This document shows positions 12,375 to 24,041 of a DNA stretch of 64,000 nt, piece by piece. Numbering within the stretch: position 1 is the stretch's first letter; every line of letters begins with the position of its first letter. Below the pieces are notes generated by a model that was not told the DNA's origin, ran no database searches, and saw only the letters and a program-made list of their open reading frames with translations. The position numbers were made by a program, and so were the translations under genes. Source of the DNA: Papilionanthe hookeriana x Papilionanthe teres (taxonomy: Eukaryota; Streptophyta; Magnoliopsida; Asparagales; Orchidaceae); NCBI GenBank assembly GCA_022702705.1, contig CM040423.1, positions 113,207,738-113,271,737 of the forward strand, read 5' to 3'.

Positions 12375-13860
12375 AGATATATTTCTACAGTAAAAAGTGC
12401 CTCTCACTTGCCTCTCTCTCTCTCTCTCTCTGCCCCTCTCTTTCTTCCCCCTTAGTCATTTTAGATTCATGAAGATGTAGATTTCTACATCTTATGGAGA
12501 GATTGGTGAGGGATTTTGAGATATTTATGTAAGGGATGTACGAGCGGCGCATGGATCGGTGGGAAACTTTAGTGGAAAGATCTTCTTCTTTCCTTCAGAG
12601 GGAAAAAGCTAAGTATTGTGTTCTTCATTCTCTTGTAATTGTTGTAAACACTTTCTAGTGCATTTTCTTTGTTTTAAACCAAGTTTTCTGTCGTGATTTT
12701 TCCATGCTTCTTATGTGATTTCCTTTACTCTTTCGTTTAATATGAAGTAGTGGCATGTATAGGAAAATTTTTTTTATGATAGAATTATCTATTAGATGTT
12801 TCTAAGTGACAGATAGATGCATAACTATAGTAGAATACTAATGAAATAAGTTCCTTTTTGGCACTTAGTTTATTACATAATTCTATCAATTCTTTTACTT
12901 CTTATACCATTATTTTCATTTACTTTTATTTTGTAATGAAATAGATGCATGTTTAGGAATTAAGATTTGCTTAGATATTCTCTTATTAAATTATGGTGAT
13001 GATATTCATACCGGATCTTCATTTACTTTACAAATTGATCACTTGTATTGTTAAAACCTGTTGAAGAATTCTGAGACCTATCCGGAGATGAGTTCTTGAC
13101 TAGTAGATATCACATGGATCTTTGGGTAATCGAAGGCTTTATGCCGGTTATTCAAGGTGAAGTGCAAATAAAAAGGAAGATATTATTTATTGGGTGCATA
13201 ATTAATTAGTTTTTAGAGTGACAGACTAAATTCTAATAATTTGGTCTATAGAAAGGGAATGTGTCTCTGGTAGGGCCGACCATAGCCACCCTTGGACATC
13301 TAGTAGTGTGATCCTAGATTAACCCATTCTACTAATAAAACATCCTGAACCGATCTATAGATTAGCCCATAATCTTTACACCTGGACCAAAGGGTAAAGA
13401 ATAGGATTGCTTCTATTTGGCACTACTACATAAAATTCTAAGCATTTCTTTCGTACAAATTATCTATGTAATTGCAAGAGAAAGGTAGTCTTTAACATCT
13501 AAAAATTCTCCAAACCAATTTATCCATATGTTATCATTCTATTTAAGAACTTTTTTTAGGATTAGTTAGTAGAAAAAAAATCATTTTAATCGAAATTCCA
13601 AATTTAGGCATTATAGAAATAGACTGGAATTAGCCTAAAGGATTGCTTACCTCACTTCTTTGTGGGATCGATACTGGGGTTATAAAAGAAAACTCTGTAT
13701 TACTTGAAACGATACGTATACTTGTGTAGTACCCCTAGTGTGTAACATATTTTCAGAAATTTTACATTAATTTTATACACTAGCCGCTATTTATAAATTG
13801 GGTCAAGTTTTTTGCCATCTTTTGGAAGCAAAAATTACTGCGTTATTGCGGGTCGGGTCA

Positions 13861-15505
13861 CTTCGCCGTCACCACACCTACCTTCACATCAGTCAAAGGG
13901 AAAGAGTTTCTGCGAGAAGATGATTCGGAGGATAGCTTTCTTGCCCCGTTGCTAGTCTTTGAGGTTGGCTCAAGTTCTAGACCTTCCCTGTTAACCAAAT
14001 CTCAAAGGAGAAATCGAAATCGCAAGATTCACAGGGCTACCAGAACACAAGTTCCAAATCTGTCAGTAATTGATGCGATTCCTCAATAAGAGGAACTCTA
14101 TTTACCGGATACCTCACCTCTTCTGCGTGGTAGCAGGTACCACCCGGTAGCTGGCACTACTGAAGATGAAAGCCTCCATAGAATTGCTGCTACACTTCCA
14201 GCACCACAAGGTCGTGATAAGGTGAAAGGAATTCCCACACCTATCACCCGAGCTCACATCATTCTGCAAAGATTATCTGAAATAGAGGGTTATTATGTCG
14301 CCAAGCTTCTAAAGAGGATGGGATGTGCAAGAAATTAAGGATAAAATTTTGGAAATGGAAAGACCCATCTGAGTTTCCATCAAAGATCGTTTGGGGAAGC
14401 GTGTTGATATAGTTGCTACAGATGATACTACTATAAGCAAGCCAATCAAGTCCTGGCTGGGTCCGAGACTACCAACTACCGATGACCATGAGAAACCCCG
14501 AAAAAAAACTATAAGAGAGGATTATTCTCCTCTGTACATGGTGTACACACTATGGAGCACATTTCCCCTCGTCACCCTGATGTCCTACTTGAGACACCTC
14601 GTCTCAAGGTGTCGACTTTTAAGAGGAAAGTGTGGTTACCGAGAAGTGTTGTATTAGTACATTCTGAGAGGTTTGCTAACCACAAAATGGATCACGAGTT
14701 CGATCTTCCCATTGCCACTGCAGTCATTGCTTCAAAATCAGTTGCAGAAAAGAGTGATAGCACAGGGAAACCTACAGATTTAAAGATGACTAAGAAGAAA
14801 ATAGTTGATGATAGAGTTTGAAAGCTCCGAGTTGAAATTTCTGAGTTAGCCAAACAACAAGGGTTGGATATTGATGATGAGGATTACTTCCTGTCAGATT
14901 ACATGGACGATGAGTTCATGGAAGTCAATATGGTTGAACCTCGGTCCACGTCATCTGCACGTGATGCTCCTAGTGAGGAGAACACCGCAGATGAGCTTTG
15001 AAGGACCATTCTGACAAGAGATGAACATATTAGTCGTCTAGAGAAGAGAATGGATGAGATGGTCATAGCCATGACCACCAAGGTTACCCTCCACAAACTG
15101 TCACAACCATGGACAGTCACTACCACAGCCAACAACATCTATAGAGGACAACGAGCCTGAGATTATACACATTACTGATGAAAGAAGGGAGGTCGCTTTA
15201 GCCAATGATAACGAGCCGCCAAGAAGAGATCCAACTTCGAACCCACCAGAAAAGACATTAAACAGATGGTCAAACAGTAAGTTCAGGAGGCCTTGGCTCA
15301 GTCAAAAGGAGGTGCATCAGTTTCAACGGGTAGACCCTACTCGGAGAAGTTCAATGTCATTCCTTACCCTAAAGGCTTCGTGCCCCCGACTTTCAAGACG
15401 TTCGACGGGACAAGGAACCCTCGTCAACACATAGCACATTTCAGAGCTAATTGTTGAAACACAAGAGGAAGTGAAGCTCAGTTGTTCTGTCAGTTTGTGA
15501 GTAGC
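13861..15505 (+). pseudogene. Tat-lineage gag fragment
   Basis: Reading from 13862, the translation gives the motif VFEVGSSSRP followed by SQRRNRNRKI. This parallels FEIGSSSRI and TQRRNRSRKI of the gag at 45952. The segment also matches it in PLLRGRYHPVAG (13.95-14.2 kb) and, at 15340-15500, in the start of the Retrotrans_gag domain (KGFVPP, KTFDGTRNPRQHIAHF). Stops and frameshifts occur throughout, for example near 14085, 14335 and 15000. Orientation and order fit the long LTR at 3612, so it is probably the gag of that element. It was later trapped between the ends of elements P and M. Its pol and any extra ORF are gone. Confidence 0.7.
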
Positions 15506-17023
15506 TGACCCTCGATCCGCAGCAATGCACCAAAATTTTATTTTGCAATCGCCAGACAATGCAGTAATTTATGCTATCAAAAATAAGTTATAGTTAATAT
15601 CTTGACTCAAATAATAATAGCGGCTAGTGTATATAAATATAATTTTATGAAAAATATTTTAAACACTAGGGGTACTACGCAAGTATACGTATCGCTTCAA
15701 GTAATATAGAACTTTAAATAAAGACTCCAGTATCGATCCCACGAGGAGGATTATAGATTTTTTTAAATATTTTGATTTTATTTTTATGTATTTCTTTTAA
15801 AGTTAATAAGTTGATTTTAATTTACTAGATGCAGAAATAAAGCAATAATAAAGTAACGATTGATGTAAATAATATCTTCCTATTTATTTGTACTTCACCT
15901 TGAATAACCAGCGCAAGGCCTTCGACTATCCAAGGATTCATGTGATATCTACTAGTTAAGAGTTCATCTCCTTCTAGGTCTTAAAACTCTTCAACAGATT
16001 TTAACAATTTAAATGGCCAATTTAATAGTAAATTAAGATCCGGTATTAATATCATCACAATGTTTAAATTATAAATATAGTTTTTAATTCTCCATCGAAT
16101 TTTATATTATCTTATTTATCTTTTCATGATTGAAAGGAGAAAGTAAAGAGACTACTCAGAACACATTGAATTTAAATAACAAAACATATAAATAAAACTT
16201 TAAATCAAAATAGAAATACTTATCTCAAGTGTTTCTCCAACTGAACCTCTAAATCCTTCTGAATCCAAAGTAAATAGACTTCAAAAGCTCCGACTCTTCA
16301 AATACTCTCAATACAAACTCTAAAATAAACTCACTAAATAATAAAAGAAACTATAAATATGGCCCTTAAAATATTTCTCTAATTTCTCTCTCTAAATGGA
16401 ACTATGGGGCTAGGTGGTTTTTGGTTGGGTTGTGGATTTTTGGGCCTTTTTCTCTGAAGAAGTAGTCTCCTATTTATTGCTTTAAGAGTTGCCTTGAGGT
16501 ACCTCTTCAAAATGTGTCCATGTTCAAAGAATCTTCTAGAAGGTGTGTCTGGTGCCTAGGCACCGGAATCTGGTGCCTAGGCGCCGAACTCTGCGTTCAG
16601 TTCTTCACACCTCTTCACTTTGAGTCGCATCTCTTCGCGACGCTAACCATTTCCAAGCGTCCAAGTACAATGTATCACATGTCCTCTAATCCAGGAATAA
16701 CTGCCAATCTTCTAGATGGTCCAATAACCGCTAACACTGTCAAAATAACCATCCAATAGTCATAAAAAATCTTACAGAATTCAGTATCAAATTGGCGCTT
16801 AGGCGCTGAATTATGGCGCCTAGGCGCCAGGCCAATTATTTTGACAATTTTGCATTTTGGCTCCATTTTTGCTCCTTTTTGATACTTTTTCATCTTTTTT
16901 TCTTCTTGGACATTTTTTCATCACCTACATCCAAAACACAAAAATACCTTTCATTAAAGCATAATATTCTTAAAAATTTGATAAAAATCAAGGCATAAAA
17001 ATAGGTATTTTTTTCATGGATCA
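15506..17023 (-). mobile_element. Athila-like LTR (element M)
   Basis: On the minus strand it starts TGATCCATGAAAAAAATACC after a polypurine tract and ends GGGTCA. The terminal region matches the P LTR (tatacactagccgctatt; gtacccctagtgt). It carries four GGCGCC-type palindromes and a weak AATAAATA box at about 16471-16478. It is shorter than P (1.5 against 2.3 kb). It is the 3' LTR of a minus-strand element whose 3' coding region is at 18361-19521. Confidence 0.75.
16551..16829. promoter_or_regulatory. GGCGCC-type palindromes in element M LTR
   Basis: GGTGCCTAGGCACC (perfect, 16551-16564), GGTGCCTAGGCGCC (16572), GGCGCTTAGGCGCT (16793) and TGGCGCCTAGGCGCCA (about 16815). They lie upstream of the M promoter region in its own orientation. 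Confidence 0.6.
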
Positions 17024-17040
17024 AAATCCCCCAAACTTAA
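17024..17040 (-). other. Polypurine tract of element M
   Basis: The minus strand reads TTAAGTTTGGGGGATTT, directly before the LTR start. It is a canonical Athila/Tat-style tract. Confidence 0.85.
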
Positions 17041-18360
17041 ACGTTTCTTGTCCTCAAGTAAACCTTTTTACTATATAAAATGTATAACAATTGGAATAAA
17101 AGATAAATATTTAAGATTTCTTGTAATTTTTTATTTTATAAAGGCTTTAGTAAATCATTAACTAAATTTAAGTAAGTTTAATTTTAAGAATTTAAAGAAT
17201 ATTTAACTACCAAATCATAAGATTTCAAAAGATTTTTTATTCACATCGAAAATAATTGTAGTTTATTATATTAAGATCACATAAATTATTTACAAGAAAA
17301 AGATCTTCATAAAAATCTTTTCTAATAAAGTTACATGCATAAAAATTAAGTAAAATATGTAATCAGTTTTTTTCTTATAAGCTAATTCAAGTGTAGCCAA
17401 TTTTTTATTAGACATCTCCTCAAGCTTCTCCTCTCTCTCTTTTTTTTTTACAGAGAGGATTACTATATCTTGATAGCCTGTTAATGGTTTTGAACTTCGC
17501 TATACTTAACTTATATTTTCAAACTTATACATTTTCACTTAATTATTATAACATGAATAGATATCAGAAAGAGTTTCAATCTTTTCTTTTTCAAGTTATA
17601 ATTTTTGATTTCTTAAAACTTCTAAAATTCAATTATTTCTATTATGAATAGAAAAATTTCTTAATCTTACTCTTCTTTAAGAAAAATAATTCTATTCTTA
17701 AAATCAATCAAAGTTATTAAAATTTTTGTTAAGTCTACTAAATTATTTATAATTTCAAAATTTTAAATGATCTTAGATAGATCCTTCATTTCTTATGTTA
17801 TGTTAATATTTTTTTAGAAAATATTAGTTCATCAAGGATAAATAAAATTTAAATTGGCATGTATTTTCCCTTCCCCCAAACTTAAGTTTTGGTACATCAT
17901 GAAAAAAAATTAAAGTATGAGAGAAAAAAGGTATAATTTAAAAAGGAATTTTTATAAGTATGTAAAAACAGTCTAAATAGAAACATTTACTTCTACACAT
18001 GCTTTTTATGAATATTATTGAAATAACGAAGCATATATAAAAGTAAGCAGGCTCATCATTTTTTTTTATATCAGTAGCTGAATTAAATGACTATACTACT
18101 AATAGTAACGAAACGAACAACATTACTAACTATTTAAGAATACTAAACAGTAGAGGTCGAAATAGAAATAAACATTAATTCATCCAAATCTCAGTCTTCA
18201 ACACAATACAATAAATATTTAAAACATTCTCAACATCAAACAATCCACAGAAAGTTTCATAAACAAATCTACACTAACAAACAACAAACAACAAACAACA
18301 CTAGCAAACAAGAAATAAACTAACAACAAAATCAGCACATCTCAGAGGTAAATCAAGCTA
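17041..18360 (-). other. 3' untranslated region of element M
   Basis: AT-rich, non-coding, between the stop of the 386-codon ORF and the polypurine tract. It matches the corresponding part of element P in inverted orientation. Confidence 0.6.
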
Positions 18361-19521
18361 CTAATCACTATCTGTAGCCTCGTCATCGTCATCACCAAAA
18401 GAAAAATCCACATCCTTTGCATCAACATACGGTATAAATTTAGGACAGGTAGGAAACTGAACATCATGCTCACCCTTCAAGAATCTCACTAAAGACTCTG
18501 AATACTCAGAATCATACTCACTTTTCCTTTGGGTAAATTCAGATAAATGATCAATCTTCTTGTCTATTGTATCTACTCTGTAGTGAGTTAGAAATAACTC
18601 ATTCTGCTGCTCCAGAAATTGAATATGAATCGATTCCCAGAAACTAGATGGTGGCTCAGCAGTAGAAGTAGAAGGTCTAGAAGTAGAAACTCTACTTGGA
18701 GTAGGTACAGAAGTAGAAGGACCAGTAGATCTCTTCCCTCGAAGACGATCATAAATGCTAACACTCTCCTGCCCAATTGGCTTTGAAGACTTCAACTTCT
18801 CCTCTGATATATTAGCAGATACTCCATTGCTCATGTATAAAGAATAAATCAAGGATGGGAATCCTAATCCCACAGAAGTACTGGATCTAGCAATCGATTC
18901 CACTGAATCATAAATAATACTGCCAACATCTATCGGCTTCCTCTCCTGAATGCAGTAGTTCAGGATAGCTCGATCTCTGGTAACTTCACTCAGGTGGTTG
19001 GAAGGTAGAAGTCTACCAGAAATAAAATAATGCCATGCCTTTGAAATACTATTTAGCTTAGAAGATTTGAAGTTTACCCATTTTTTGTTCCGGATCTTCC
19101 AATTTTCAGTGCCATCAGTCAAATATGCAATAATCATCTCAAGATCTCCCTTAGATGGAGATAAACTAGAAAAGTAGCACTCAATGGTAGGTGGCAGGCC
19201 GTAGAAAATATTGATCCTTTCCGGAGTAAATCCTACTCCGACACCTCTAACGAAGACTTTGTAGTCTTCCGCATTAAAAAAGTTGGCATAAAACTCACGT
19301 ACAATAGGAATAACGACAACAATAGTGAAATAACAGAATCGTTGCCAACTGTGTGCAACGATCGTGTTCTTGATCATTTCACCTGGATTGTAAAAACTAC
19401 GCTCTGAGATAAACTTTCTTGAAGTCACAAATTCGTGATAACAAAAATGCGCTGCCGCAGTCGAAAACTTGCTGCTGTCGAAATTTTCTCGTGTCATTCC
19501 TCGCTTAGATTTTGGTGCCAT
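18361..19521 (-). CDS. Putative plant transposon protein-like ORF in env position (element M)
   Basis: A 386-codon ORF with no stop, unlike everything around it. Residues about 60-200 carry a fold-like pattern of plant 'putative plant transposon protein' domains: VREFYANFF, then VFVRGVGVGFTPERINIFYGLP, later a WHYF and an S-x-RLLPSNH-like stretch. Residues about 255-290 form a Ser/Thr/Pro-rich linker, and the C-terminus is acidic (DDDDEATDSD). It lies 3' of where pol would be and before the 3' LTR, the env/extra-ORF position of Athila and Tat elements. The biochemical role is unknown. The start is supported by TTTCTTTCACGTTTAG directly abutting the ATG, which looks like a splice acceptor. Pol of this element is missing. 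Confidence 0.7.
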   Translation of the reverse strand: MAPKSKRGMTRENFDSSKFSTAAAHFCYHEFVTSRKFISERSFYNPGEMIKNTIVAHSWQRFCYFTIVVVIPIVREFYANFFNAEDYKVFVRGVGVGFTPERINIFYGLPPTIECYFSSLSPSKGDLEMIIAYLTDGTENWKIRNKKWVNFKSSKLNSISKAWHYFISGRLLPSNHLSEVTRDRAILNYCIQERKPIDVGSIIYDSVESIARSSTSVGLGFPSLIYSLYMSNGVSANISEEKLKSSKPIGQESVSIYDRLRGKRSTGPSTSVPTPSRVSTSRPSTSTAEPPSSFWESIHIQFLEQQNELFLTHYRVDTIDKKIDHLSEFTQRKSEYDSEYSESLVRFLKGEHDVQFPTCPKFIPYVDAKDVDFSFGDDDDEATDSD

Positions 19522-19523
19522 CT
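19522..19523 (-). promoter_or_regulatory. Candidate splice acceptor before the M ORF
   Basis: The minus strand reads a pyrimidine-rich TTTCTTTCACGTTTAG ending exactly at the ATG. Use would require a donor in the lost 5' part of the element. Confidence 0.45.
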
Positions 19524-19849
19524 AAACGTGAAAGAAAACACAAATAAATTTAGGAATTAAATATTTAAACTCTTTTTAATCTTGAGAAATTTAGAATGAG
19601 TTTAAAAATCCATGGAGAAACCTTAAAAATCAAAATTTTTCTAAAAATTTCGGTTTTTAGCAAAAAAATAGGAAAAACTATGGTAATAATAAAAAATAAA
19701 TATATTAGAAGGTAGATCTGATCTCGAGATGAAGAAATCAAGTGATTTCAAGCTCAAAAACTTGATGTATTGACCTCAAGATGGATCTAGGTGGTGTATT
19801 TTCCCGAAAAAGAGGAAGGGGATGAAGCTTAGGTGTCAAGCATGGCTAT
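19524..19849. other. Junction zone, unassigned
   Basis: AT-rich sequence upstream of the M ORF on the minus strand, merging into the Tat LTR end. The exact breakpoint between element M and the Tat LTR cannot be placed by eye. Confidence 0.4.
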
Positions 19850-20162
19850 TGGGGTTTAAATGCTAGTAATTAACTATAGGGGCATGCCCTTATAGGAAAC
19901 TTAAAGACCCCAGATTAATATAAACCCTATTTTATTCCTTCATATTAGGTCGGAGAAATTTTCGATCAAAATTAGTTCACAGATCAAATGGATGTCATAA
20001 ATCCTTTAGTTTATTTGATCAAGCCTCACCTTAAGCCATGTACATATTTTACGGGATAAATACATGTCTCACGGTGAAATGCTTGATTATTTAAACTATT
20101 ATTTATATGAGATTGGTTTAATTTCATTTTCTTTAAAATAAAAAAAATATTAATTTCAAAAT

Positions 20163-20218
<56 letters not shown>

Positions 20219-20315
20219 TTAAATCAAAATTCTATTGATAAAATTAAAACCCTTTTAAAAAAAAACACCCCAAAAAAACATATTTTTCAAAAAAGAAGGA
20301 ATTTAACGGCCGACA
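19850..20315 (+). mobile_element. 3' end of Tat-family LTR
   Basis: This matches 44990-45422 in order: 'taattaactatagggg', the 'atataaaccct' run, the 'cagatcaaatggatgtcataaat' run, 'gggataaatacatg', and the final CCGACA. A TA microsatellite (20165-20214) is inserted. GGCTT follows at 20316-20320, completing the target duplication. It is the right terminus of the element that begins at 3612. Confidence 0.8.
20165..20214. repeat. (TA)n microsatellite
   Basis: An uninterrupted TA run of about 50 bp. Confidence 0.97.
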
Positions 20316-20320
20316 GGCTT
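20316..20320. repeat. Target site duplication GGCTT, right copy
   Basis: It follows the LTR terminus CCGACA and matches 3607-3611. Confidence 0.85.
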
Positions 20321-21123
20321 TTCCATTCTACCTAAAGGTTAAATCTAAGGTATAGCTTAATTCTCTAGCCCCATGATTAAAAATGACCTGCAATGACTTG
20401 GCCTAGAAGTTTCGTGAAAAAGATTTTCCTTCACCACAAACTAAAAAATTTAGACACGACATCAACTCATTTAACCCAAATTAAGGGAGAGTCTATTCAT
20501 GAGGCTTGGGAGAGGTTCACTTACTTTCTTAGGAGGTTCCCGTACATTTTTTCCTAATTAACTAATCACTCAGACCTTTACAATGGACTGTTATGTTCAT
20601 TGAGACCGATCATAGATGATGCATTAGGAAGATCCCTCGTATCTAATACATTTGATAAGTACGTTAATTAGTAGAAGAAATGGCCACAAATAATTTCCAG
20701 TGTCTAACTGAAAGAGTTACCCTTTAGAAAATAGTAAGCATGAACAACTCTGATCAGTTAGCTATCCTAATGAACAAAATAGTTGCTAGGTCTGAGAAGT
20801 TTAATAATCTCGGGAAAAATCCCATGCCAAAAATCCCATTCATTGTTCAATTAATGAGTGGACCTATGGTAGAGCCTAGCATATTGATCTTAGAATCTGT
20901 TAATTTTATAAGAAATCACATAAACAATCCCTACTCAAATACTTACAACTCGAGTTGGAGGAATCATAAAAAATTCTCTTGGAACAATAACAACCAGCAT
21001 CGGGGAAATAGTAACAATAATGTTGTAAGCAGTTGGTCAAACCAGGGGGGTCAACCTCCAAAACAACTTACCCATGAGGATTCCAAGCTAACTCCTACCT
21101 ACCCAAAAGAAATCACATATTGA
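20321..21123 (+). pseudogene. Athila gag, middle and C-terminal piece (A1, part 2)
   Basis: This continues the gag broken at 3611. Across stops and frameshifts the translation keeps the landmarks GESIHEAWERF (about 20489-20521), the 'LYNGL' region (about 20577), and from 20740 the C-terminal part with a NNPYSNTYN-x-SWRNH-x-KFSW run and an Asn/Gln-rich tail. These are typical of Athila nucleocapsid regions and parallel NPYSNYYNLGCNNHPKFNW in the copy at 26917-27114. Many in-frame stops occur before 20740, so it is inactive. Confidence 0.75.
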
Positions 21124-21676
21124 AGTGTTAGTTTATGAAATGGGGAACAATTAAAGAGCTATACTATGGACATTAAGAACGTTGAACATCAACTAGAATA
21201 GCTGAGAGTTCAATGAAAAATAGAGCCTAAGGAGTACTACCTAGCAATATAGAAGTAAATCCAAAAGATCAGAATCTGGAGTAGTGAAAGGTAATAGGAA
21301 TCAGGACTAGAGTAGAAAAATCTCTAAACAACTAGAGGCTAGTAAACCTGTGAAACCAATGTTTAACAAAGTGTCCTCCACTATCCTAATTAACACTACA
21401 TAAAGGCTCCCGCCCCCAACACCACACAAACTACAAAAAACCAACAAGGGCCATGGTATTTTCACCATTCCCTATACCATAAGAACATAATTTCAGGTAC
21501 TAGCCTTTCGTGACCAAAGATAAAGTGTCAATCTCATGCCTCTGAACATTATCGATCAACTTGGAAGATGAGAAATTAAAATCTCTTAAAGTGACACTAA
21601 AATTGGCTGATCAATCTGTAGCCTACCCATTAAGCATAATGGACAGCCTACCTAAACTATATAATGATTCACTTTA
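21124..21676 (+). pseudogene. Degenerate gag-protease linker (A1)
   Basis: Stop-rich continuation of the Athila polyprotein. Short readable pieces ('nveh-leqlr', 'TYWKQ'-like) fit the linker between nucleocapsid and protease. No catalytic motif is legible. Confidence 0.45.
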
Positions 21677-21883
21677 TTGGCGAATTTCATAATTTTGGAT
21701 TTAAAAGCTTACAAAGAGATGCACGTGACTATAGAGAGACCCTTTTTAGGCACAATTGAGGCCACTATTTATGTTGAAGAGGAGAAGGCAATTCTCAGAG
21801 AGAATGATCAAGCATTAACATTTGAAGCTATAAAATCATCAAACTTTCCTCAAAGCCGTAAGAATGATCAAACAAATGAATGA
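21677..21883 (+). pseudogene. Athila protease, C-terminal piece (A1)
   Basis: The 68-codon reading contains FIILDLKAYKEMHVTIERPFLGTIEATIYVE. This follows the Athila aspartic protease pattern F-x-V-L-D...I-L-GRPFL-T..A-x-I-D-V, with GRPFL altered to ERPFL. A remnant, VEEEKAILRENDQALTFEAI, follows the family's strand order (KG-x-L-x-LR-x-G-D-E-x-V-x-F). The catalytic D-[ST]-G part should lie upstream, and I could not read it. The next 290 bases (to about 22170) hold an open but unrecognisable pre-RT linker. Confidence 0.65.
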
Positions 21884-22261
21884 TTGTTAGGGAAGTTGAG
21901 ATCAAACCCCTTGAAACCTAAAATAGTTACTTGAGAGAGCAATCGATAATCGATGAATTTTTTGGAAAATCTGATTGGTAATGACAATGTTCTCTTGACT
22001 ATAGAAGTCCAACCTCTAGGATTAGAAACCCACAAAGAACAGTCTAGCTTAAATTTTCAAAACATGAGAGATTTCCTTATTGAAAATAAGAGGGTACTGC
22101 TAGACTCCCACCTGAGTTTGAACCCAAATTCAAAGTCAAAAACATTTAATCATATTACAGAATAAAAAACAAAAGATAACACAATAATTTTTAAACATAT
22201 AGATCAAATTCTTAACTAATATTCTTCTTATTTAAAAAATTAAAATCAACATTCAATATTG
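21884..22261 (+). pseudogene. Pre-RT linker remnant (A1)
   Basis: A 70-codon open stretch at 21953-22165 after one stop, with no recognisable motif. The Athila element ends here or is truncated by the following LTR-like block. No RT remnant is seen. Confidence 0.4.
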
Positions 22262-23690
22262 ACACCAAAAACTTAGTCTGAATTGTGATTAAGCACTCGT
22301 TATCACAGAAGTAAACATGTCGATCAGATAATATATAAATTATGTGTTTATATATTGATCACACAAGGACTGAGTTAATTTTTAAATACTCAAATTACTT
22401 GTTTACTACCTCTAGGTTTAGTCCAATTTATTATTGAGTTTTTAACCAAGTTTCTACCATTCCTAATATTTTAAAGTTAAAACTAAAGATTTTTAGGTTA
22501 AAAAAATGTCTTCCTTATAATGGATCTTATTAAATTTCAATTGTTCAGCAATTAAATTCTTTTCTATTATAGTTTACAATCATGGATAATTACTCATTAT
22601 ATTCCTAAACATAAGAAGTATTGAAGCCGCATACTATGGTTATGTCCCCTTAACCTTGCAAGGACTCCCATAATTCCTCATTTTCCTTTGTGATTATAAT
22701 CATAATGGTAATATCCCAATTTCACTAAACAATTTTGTATTAACCTGATTATTTTTCTATAATAGTTTAAGATCACAATTAATCTTAACATTTCTTCTAA
22801 CTAATCAGAAATAAATAAAGTATGAAAATTTAACAAATCAACATGCTACACATTATTCAGAGAGAATTAAATAGATTAAACAATTATTTGAAAAATAATC
22901 CAAGGAAGAAAAAGTGTGAAAGAAAAGTTCCAAAACAGTTGCGTAGAAATCATATTAAATTTAATGGAAAGAATATCAATGTTTACATATAGTAAAATAA
23001 GAACTTGGGTCTAATCATGTTTCACTCCAAAAAGACCAATCCTAATTATTGAATCCAGATCTATCCTGTGAAGTATGAGTGAGGATTAGAGCTATAGAAA
23101 CTATGAGGGAGAGGATGAGAGTGAGAGTGATACTGAAAGAGTGAGAAAGAGAGGGAAGGAGAGAATGCACATTGACTTGCACCTCAAGAAAAATTGGGTA
23201 ATCCTAGGATTTATGACCCATTTCTATATTGGAAGTGGTGGTTACAAGAGTGTGGGGGGAAAGAGTTCTCCCTATTGAATATTGGTCTAGAGAGAAGAGC
23301 CAAAAACCACTAATACATGGTATGGTATCCTTATTTGTAGAAGATAGAAGTCCAAAGCATAAGATTAAATGTTTTGTCCCTATTTCAGTAGAGATGATAC
23401 AAGCGGGATGACTTTTGAGTGTGTTTTTCGGTCGGCATTCGAGCGGTCTATCATCCTTTTTGTTTATTTTTCTTTAAAGATATTTAGGGACCTGGGAGAG
23501 AGCTTCAAATTGATACTTGAGAGATTGTTGGGTTGTTCGACCTTTGTCGCGTCGTTGGCGTGGTGCATATCGCTAGTTATCAGGCGTGGCCCTTTAGTCA
23601 CCCGACCTTCGGCTAGTCGGTAACGCTTGAGCGACAAGCAATCAAATGTTTCATGCTCTACAGCTGGTAAAATTCAAAATGTTTAGGAGG
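22262..23690 (-). mobile_element. Probable minus-strand Athila-like LTR
   Basis: At the left end the sequence 'aagtaaacatgtcgatcag...cacaaggactgag' is the inverted form of the 'cgtatacttg...gggatcgata' ending of Athila-like LTRs (compare 15660-15745). Further right, a purine-rich stretch (23095-23165) reads as CT-rich on the minus strand, like 12400-12440, and a GC-richer zone at 23390-23640 fits U3/R. No clean polypurine tract or terminus was found on the right side, so the right boundary is approximate. Confidence 0.45.
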
Positions 23691-24041
23691 GATCCTCATT
23701 ATATCTCTTTTAATCTAGTCCATTAGCCTATCACGAGATTCATGTTGACACTTTTTTGGTATACATATTAAGTTCTCTAATTTTTCTGGTCTTTGAAAGA
23801 GATGGTTGTGATAAAAATAAGAAAATTATTAAATTAAATCTTAATAATCATAAATAAATGCAATAATTAGACTCTTTAGATTTCAATACCAATGACCCTT
23901 TTATATAAAGTGTAGTGGATGGTTCTAAGTGTTTTTACTGTGTTTCTATCCTTGTATTTGCTCTGCTTTTACGTCTCCCTAATGGAGAAAGGATCTTATT
24001 TGATGCCCAAACCCATTGATTGGAAAAAGATGCTAGCATCT
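23691..24041. other. Unassigned spacer
   Basis: AT-rich sequence with no ORF, repeat unit or known motif that I can support. It directly flanks the left end of element A2. Confidence 0.4.

Larger units (their letters stand above)
11579..13860 (+). mobile_element. Athila-like LTR (element P)
   Basis: It starts TGATCCACTT and ends GGGTCA. Both ends match those of the minus-strand LTR at 15506-17023, including the shared 'cgtatacttg.gtagtacccctagtgt' and 'tatacactagccgctatt' near the 3' end. It holds a TATAAATA at 12367, a CT-rich run at 12411-12432 and a set of GGCGCC-type palindromes upstream of the TATA. The next base begins a Tat gag fragment, so this is a 3' LTR abutting its target. An alternative end at 13805, followed by a TTGCCATC primer-like sequence, is possible. 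Confidence 0.7.

Noticed and set aside
23229..23623. Two overlapping ORFs in a GC-richer segment
   Set aside because: No recognisable domain. The segment fits U3/R of a minus-strand LTR.
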